Source of the DNA: Eucalyptus grandis
Taxonomy: Eukaryota; Streptophyta; Magnoliopsida; Myrtales; Myrtaceae
NCBI RefSeq assembly: GCF_016545825.1
Contig: NC_052619.1
Location: 48,997,090-49,061,089 of the forward strand
Length of the DNA stretch: 64,000 nt
Direction of reading: 5' to 3'
This document shows, piece after piece, positions 59,101 to 64,000 of the stretch. The notes below the pieces were generated by a model, which was given only the letters and a program-made list of their open reading frames with translations, did no database searches and was not told the DNA's origin. The first letter of the stretch is position 1. Each line of letters starts with the position of its first letter. The position numbers and the translations under genes are program-made.

Positions 59101-60327
59101 GATCTCATTCTGCCCTGCTTGGTACTAGAATGACAGTGAGGGACAGATTATTACATCTTGGGAATTATTTCCTTCAGCCCATAAGTTGCATGCTCCCCTG
59201 GTTTTGGGAGAATGTGGAGGAATTTGATTAACCAACCAGTTGTCTTCTGAAAGTTGAAGTGCATCTCTATCATTTTCTCTCATGGAGAACAATTTTCATC
59301 CCCCTCCATTTCCTTAATCCAAATATCTGGAAATAATAAAATTTTCTTGTCTATGACTTCCATATTCCTGCCTCTCATTTCCCCTCTATATTTTTTTGCC
59401 CATTCAAGCAAAAGGTAAAGACACCTAGATTTATACGAACTTTCAGCCTTTTTAATAAGTAATAAAAGCCATAAACATTATTCATCAGACAAAAAAAGTG
59501 ATACTTGTGACGTCTTTAAGTCAATATCTTCAGTTTTGGCTCCCTTTATTTATCTAGGAAAAATACCAAAAATGCACTTCACCAAAATTCCTTTTTCGTA
59601 CTAGGAAAAATACCAAAAATGCACTTCACCAAAATTCCTTTTTCGTACTTCTGTTTTTGTAAATATCGCTTTACTACTTTTAGACAAAACTCATTCATGG
59701 AAAAGATCAAATTGCCCCCCTTACAGATCCCCAAGCCTCCAAACTCTCCCACAGCTCTAGCTTATATCACCCACAAGCCACAAACCTCAGGTCCCCTCCA
59801 CCATAGACCATTGTCCACCTTCCACCGTCAACTCTTCCCCACTGCCATCATCATCCCTTCCCCTTACCAATTGATCTAGATCTGGTAGCAATGGGTGCGA
59901 GCTCGAACTTTGAGCTCCAGCGGCCATGGGCCATAAGCCCATAGCTTGAGGCGGTGAGCTTGAGAGATGGAGAGAAGGGTGTTGTGTGGGTGAGGGGAGG
60001 GTGTAAGTGTTTTTGGAAAGAGAAATGACAAATGTAGATAGGTGGGCAATGACAACTTCTGTTTAAGTGAGGATGCAAACGTGTATTTTAAAATATAAAG
60101 TTATGCAAGTGGTAACTAGGTAATAAGCAAAATATTTATCGGTATTTTTCTTAAGCTACTGGGGCCTCTGTTTTGTTTTGTTGAACTTCTCCTGATCTCT
60201 TTGTAACTGTTCTGCTCTGAACTTTTGCAGGAATTTCCCTCTCATTCACCGTATAATACCAGAAATCCAACAGTACTTTGTGAAAGCACTTACTAAGTCT
60301 AACCAGCGTAGCACCTTGAGGCCTTAA
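53118..60327 (+). CDS. ARIA: ARM-repeat/BTB protein of the ARIA/ABAP1 type, 19 exons, 713 residues
   Basis: Exons: 53118-53388, 53510-53667, 54740-54912, 54989-55109, 55189-55263, 55364-55458, 55603-55678, 56002-56109, 56599-56727, 56871-56939, 57029-57088, 57245-57368, 57486-57625, 57961-58024, 58140-58219, 58424-58488, 58572-58689, 58772-58890, 60231-60327; they join without a frame break. Seen in order: a basic nuclear-type signal KKGQKRKLEDE, an acidic/Gly run, about nine Armadillo repeats (for example VQRAAAGALRTLAFKNDENK, AIHYEAVGVIGNLVHSS), then from residue 534 a BTB domain (LSDVTFLVEGRRFYAHRICL, MFDGGYREKDARDIEIPN, QDLLRASDQYLLEGLKRLCE) and a short C-terminal helix region. In Arabidopsis, ARIA binds the ABA factor ABF2 and ABAP1 restrains DNA replication; BTB proteins can serve as CUL3 adaptors. 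Length matches ARIA (about 710). Intron 2 appears to be GC-AG. Confidence 0.95.
56110..56191. repeat. CT microsatellite starting inside a splice donor
   Basis: Exon 8 of the ARIA-like gene ends CCCAG and is followed at once by GTCTCTCTCTC. The (CT)n run with a few interruptions extends to about 56191. A shorter run follows the exon 12 donor (57380-57405). Confidence 0.9.
59554..59647. repeat. Perfect 2 x 47 bp tandem duplication in the last ARIA-like intron
   Basis: The unit beginning CTAGGAAAAATACCAAAAAT is repeated exactly at 59554-59600 and 59601-59647. It forms the left edge of a possible element inside the 1.34-kb intron 58891-60230. Confidence 0.92.
59556..60152. mobile_element. Possible MITE in the last ARIA-like intron
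   Basis: The left end AGGAAAAATACCAAAAAT and the right end read in reverse, AAGAAAAATACCGATAAAT, are similar, about 600 bases apart. This intron is by far the longest of the gene, which fits an insertion. No clear target duplication was seen and the interior shows no protein. The left terminus is duplicated (see 59554-59647). Confidence 0.45.
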
Positions 60328-60353
60328 GACCCTGTGGTTTCGCTCTCCCTACT

Positions 60354-61253
60354 CTAACCGATTGTTGTACAGGAAGTGGTAGATTTATGAGCAGTTGGTA
60401 GCAGGTGGATGGCTCTGACTGTTTGGTAATTGGAACTCACATTCTTTTCCAGACGCAAGATGTGGACTCCCTGTAAGTCTCCACCCATTTTTGTTGTAAG
60501 ATGTAACTGGGATGGTGATCTTCCCATTATTGTCGAAATCCAAGCATGTAGCCATGGATTGTAGCGTTTCGAGTTAGCTTTGCCGACGTGCGTTCCATGA
60601 ATTGAAATGGGATGTTTCAGTAGACGTAAGAAAAAAAGGGGAATTGGTTGGACTCTGTTGACTGTTTCCTCAAAAACGAGTATGAAGATGATGAATATCG
60701 TGTCATCTTCAAGGCTCTTGTTGAGGGAACAGATATTGGTTCCAATATTCATTGACATATTTGCCTGTGGTTCAATGTCTCGGGACTTCTGGATTGTTGG
60801 GCGTGGTTGTGAAAGAGTGTCGTTTTCTACTGGGAAACGCTGTAATTCATGGAATGAAAGGATGGCTTTTGCTTGTGTGGCATGTTCTTCGACGAAGAGT
60901 GATTTTTTAAACGGAGCTAGCTCTACTATTCTTTGGAAGCTCGTGGCTAAAGATTGTTTGGCCTGAACGGTGAGATCTCGCTTCGCACGAGTTGGGAATG
61001 TTTTGCATTCGTAGGACCACCAATACATTTCTGTGAAAGCCAAGACCGGTCGATCCTTTTGACTAAAGCACGTTTTGGCGTGGGAGGGAGAGTTTTAGAA
61101 CGACAATTTGAAAAACGGTCGCAGGTTACTCTTACCATATCTCAAGTTCCGGTGAATTTTGAATGCCTTATGAAGATGGGATTCCCAGGCATAGGATGGT
61201 TTCAGATGGGCACAATTCAGAAATTTTTTAAAAAAGTTGAAAAATTACATTGA
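60354..61253. other. Unassigned region with overlapping long readings downstream of the ARIA-like gene
   Basis: The first part must hold the 3' untranslated region of the ARIA-like gene. The minus strand has an uninterrupted reading of 229 codons (60354-61043), and the plus strand overlapping ones of 119 (60607-60966) and 99 codons (60954-61253). None shows a domain, signal peptide or repeat pattern I know. Their mutual overlap and lack of features leave it open whether any is real; an old element fragment is possible. Confidence 0.35.
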
Positions 61254-61345
61254 TAATTTCTTAAAATATCTAAGATTAAATTGATAAATAAATAAATATT
61301 TTAAATTAAACTGACATAATTAAAAGGTTTAGGACTGTAATAGTA
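61225..61345. repeat. Fragment of the dispersed AT-rich element family
   Basis: Words such as AAGTTGAAAAATTACATTGA, TAAATTGATAAAT and AAAAGGTTTAGGACTGTAA match the style of the copies in the duplicated units, but only about 120 bases are present. Confidence 0.45.
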
Positions 61346-61516
61346 AGTTGTCGAAATTATTAAATATTGAATTCATTGCTGAATGTTGCTTGACCTTGAG
61401 CTTAGAAGACATCGTCCTAAAGACCTCGGGCTCAAACATCAGCAAGGTTTGGCAAATGAGGAAGCTCTTTGGGCCGTGAATGCTAGAACCCACTGGGATT
61501 CTCGGCGGGGAGGGCA

Positions 61517-61825
61517 ATGCCAGATTTTATCCTGCCCGCCACTGCTAAGAGCTCCGCTCTAAAAGATGTCATGGGAAATTGGGTGTTTGATGAGAGGGCT
61601 ATAGCTGATATGGTTGTTCCAGAAGATTGTTCTGTAGTGGAAAGAACTCGTTGTCTTAATGAATCTGGGCTTCCCGTGGTGCTGACTAATGTTTTATCTG
61701 AAGAGGATACACAGCATCAACCTGTGGCGGAGGAGATAAGAATGCGCTTTGAAATCTCAATCCCTGCCAAACGCCTGGACCGGACGGGCTCCATGCTGTT
61801 TTCCGGAAGTTCTCAATCGCTTTAG
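61517..61825 (+). other. Unassigned 102-codon reading
   Basis: The reading starts MPDFILPATAKSSALKDVMG and continues NWVFDERAIADMVVPEDCSV to a TAG at 61823-61825. It has balanced composition and few low-complexity runs, so it could be a remnant exon, but upstream DNA (61380-61516) gives no clear continuation and I know no family match. The region 61826-62540 is also without a recognised gene; overlapping readings at 62222-62534 on both strands are unsupported. Confidence 0.25.
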
Positions 61826-62559
61826 ACCTTTTCTCTTTCGTCACTCATCTTACGTAATTGTGAAAAGATCCTTGTTCAAGGACCGAGACCTATACTTGAT
61901 GTATAAGTCCTTCTAGGGCCAAATGGAATGGTAGGAAGACTTAAGAGTAAAAGGAACCTTGTGGCAATAGAGGTCGATGGAGCAAAAGCTTATTATAAAA
62001 TGGAAGGGGACATTGCTACAAGGAACAAGACCACGACTGTCTCAGATGAAGCTCGTGTTCCAAGAAGCCAATAGGCACGCGCCGCGTGGATGCCATGACA
62101 AAGCTGGGTTTACATCGTCAATGATGAACAACCCATTAAAACTATGGACTTTTAGGTAACCACCTCTGAAGGAGTTTGGACTCCTCTTACCGCGAAAGGG
62201 GATGGGAGACCGGACATTGGCTTAAGTCGCGGTCGTGATGGAAATATTAAAGAGCTGGAAAAAGCCCCACTTTTGGCAAAGCATCTCTTTCGGGTCCTCT
62301 TCTTCTGAAATGCATCTCTCTTTGGTCTTTTGGCGAAGACAGGCTGGTGCATTCAAGCACGCCAGAATGGAAGCCGTCCCCTTTTCCCCTCGAATTTTCG
62401 TCGGCGAAGTGTCATTTTCGTCTCGTTGCAAAGGAGGGAAAATGACGCTGCATCTGCCCGAAGACCTAGACTTTCGTTGGCCTTGGACCTTACATACTTT
62501 CCAAAGCAAACAGCTGCGCCTATCTGACCTTTAGCTTAATTTCTTATACACCAAGCTCT

Positions 62560-63052
62560 CTCTTGTTCTTTTCCTTGTGTTTTCCAAGGATTTTGTCAAT
62601 ACGTTTCTTTTTCTTAAACAATGAGATTAAGAGGGGAGTGCTGGCACCTGAACTCTTGATCCGTACTTTGGTATCTTTTTAAAAAGGTAAATGCAACGAG
62701 AAATGGATCAACGACATATTTATAATATTTCGTGATCACATAATAATAAGCATAAAAATCTTATCTGTATTGGATTTTGTTAGGTTTCTCACGCTTCCTA
62801 ACAAACTATCAATGTAAACCGTCCCGGCTTTTCTTGCCACGTAGGAGGATTAAAAGTAGCTCCGGCCAGAATTCAAATGCCGATAAATACAAGACCGGAA
62901 GGTGAAGACTTTCTTTAAGTATCGCTCATCCCTCGAAGTATGCCTCTGTAGCCACTCTCTCCAACCCTCTCCTCTTTTCCATTCAACACCCTTTTGTTTT
63001 CTCTTGTCAAAAAGCAAAACTCACATATCATATCACCCACAAAAAGAAAATT
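62560..63052 (+). promoter_or_regulatory. Promoter and leader of the carboxylesterase gene
   Basis: AT-rich DNA contains CGATAAATACAAG at about 62881, a plausible TATA-type element 170 bases before the start. A pyrimidine-rich leader follows (CTCTCTCCAACCCTCTCCTC near 62955) and AGAAAATT precedes ATG 63053. No specific regulatory site is claimed. Confidence 0.4.
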
Positions 63053-63659
63053 ATGGGCAGCATCTGCACTTCCAAAGAGGTCGAAATAGAGCTCCCCACA
63101 CTTCTTAGGGCTTACAAGGACGGCACAGTCGAGCGCCTCTCCGGTAATGTCTGGTTCTGCTTAATCTTATTACTGAAGTTTTGCGTTTCGATGGTGGATG
63201 AACCCTTTTCTAGAAACAATAAGGTTTCATCGTAACACTCCATCGTGAAAAGGAAGGCATCTTTCCCCCTAATATGGCGATATGAGCGAATTAAGTCATA
63301 TCTTTTAGCTTGGTACGAGAAATTTCAGTAGACTTTGTCTGCATGATATGGTTCAAGTCGTGTGAATCGTCAAAGTTTGCTTCATTTTCAGGCACTCCAT
63401 ATGTCCCGCCTTGCTTGGAGGACCCCAAGACCGGCGTCGCATCCAAAGACATCACCATTCGCGAGGACCCTCTCATCCAAGCAAGACTCCATCTCCCGAA
63501 ACTCGAACCTGTTAACGAACAGCCTGAGAAGCTCCCCATCTTGGTCTACTATCACGGTGGCGGCTTCTGCATTGAATCTGCCTTCTCTCTGGTCGAGCAT
63601 CAGTATCTCACCACCCTTGTCGCAGAAGGCAAGATACTCGCCGTCTCCATTGAGTACAG
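63053..63659 (+). CDS. Class I carboxylesterase (CXE, alpha/beta hydrolase), N-terminal part, cut by window edge
   Basis: Exon 1 is 63053-63143 (MGSICTSKEVEIELPTLLRA, then YKDGTVERLSG) and exon 2 is 63392-63659, joined in phase by GTAATG and TTTCAG. Exon 2 has TPYVPPCLEDPKTGVASKDI, then LPILVYYHGGGFCIESAFS with the HGGG oxyanion-hole motif, and ends SIEYR at a likely GTTTGT donor (63660). The catalytic Ser, Asp and His lie in the missing part, after the LAPEHP region the family has next. No matching exon appears before 64000, so the intron exceeds 340 bases. The family includes gibberellin-receptor relatives, 2-hydroxyisoflavanone dehydratases and general ester hydrolases; this HGGG form fits a true hydrolase. 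It is probably soluble. The exact CXE number is not assignable. Confidence 0.9.
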
Positions 63660-64000
63660 GTTTGTTCTAATTTATACACAGAGAAACTTCAAGGGGACTT
63701 TTCTCCTCCAAGGTCCTCGTCTGGAGAAAAACCAGTTACTTTTTCTACTCAATTGTTTTATAGAGAAGGGATTATGTAGTTACATTTATATCTTTTAATG
63801 CTAAGAAGACGACATGTATGCGTATATATAAAGTTTAGTTTTTGACAATCCCATTTTATGTTAAGCCTATATTGTTAGCACCCTTGCAAAACTAAAAATA
63901 TTATCTTATGTCCATTGTCACGTCGTACCGACTATGGTGAACATAAGATGTGTACATGAGAATTAGGTAAAAAGCTCTCACCTATTCAACATTGTTCATG
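63660..64000 (+). other. Intron of the carboxylesterase gene (incomplete)
   Basis: AT-rich DNA from the donor at 63660 to the window edge shows no reading with the next conserved block of the family, so it is taken as intron. Confidence 0.6.

Overview
The window is nuclear DNA of a flowering plant, almost certainly a woody dicot. The genes have many short introns with GT/AG borders and CT-rich leaders, the intergenic DNA is AT-rich, and every protein I can name is a plant family. Element style and gene content would suit a Myrtales genome such as Eucalyptus, but that is only a guess. Six protein-coding loci are recognisable: a cyclin T gene (minus strand, cut by the left edge), a BRI1 kinase inhibitor 1 (BKI1) homologue with one frame break, a MAKR6-like membrane-associated kinase regulator, a malectin-like/LRR secreted protein of the RLP4/At3g05990 type (minus strand, 8 exons), a complete 19-exon ARM-BTB protein of the ARIA/ABAP1 type, and a class I carboxylesterase (CXE) cut by the right edge.

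Layout. 1-2.7 kb: cyclin T. 3.4-6.4 kb: a decayed PIF/Harbinger element that keeps both of its genes. 6.4-12 kb: a patchwork of small elements, including a Tourist-like MITE with a very GC-rich core, a plastid ycf2 fragment and an orphan coding tail. 12-17 kb: mostly featureless. 17.4-18.5 kb: BKI1. 18.5-23.2 kb: featureless. 23.25-32.5 kb: a tandem segmental duplication of about 4-5 kb per unit, each unit carrying different later insertions. 33-39.7 kb: mostly featureless apart from a foldback element. 39.7-40.4 kb: MAKR6-like gene. 41.5-42.1 kb: probable plastid DNA. 42.7-46.5 kb: malectin/LRR gene. 47-51.4 kb: a second tandem duplication with two foldback elements. 53.1-60.3 kb: ARIA-like gene. 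61-63 kb: unassigned. 63.05 kb to the end: carboxylesterase.

The genes do not form a pathway cluster. One loose link is that BKI1 and MAKR6 belong to the same family of membrane-bound regulators of receptor kinases and lie 22 kb apart on one strand. The richest biology here is in the repeats. Two tandem duplications supply paralogous empty sites, which date several insertions and show their target-site duplications directly. I found no CRISPR array, operon, tRNA I would trust, or clearly new multi-gene system.
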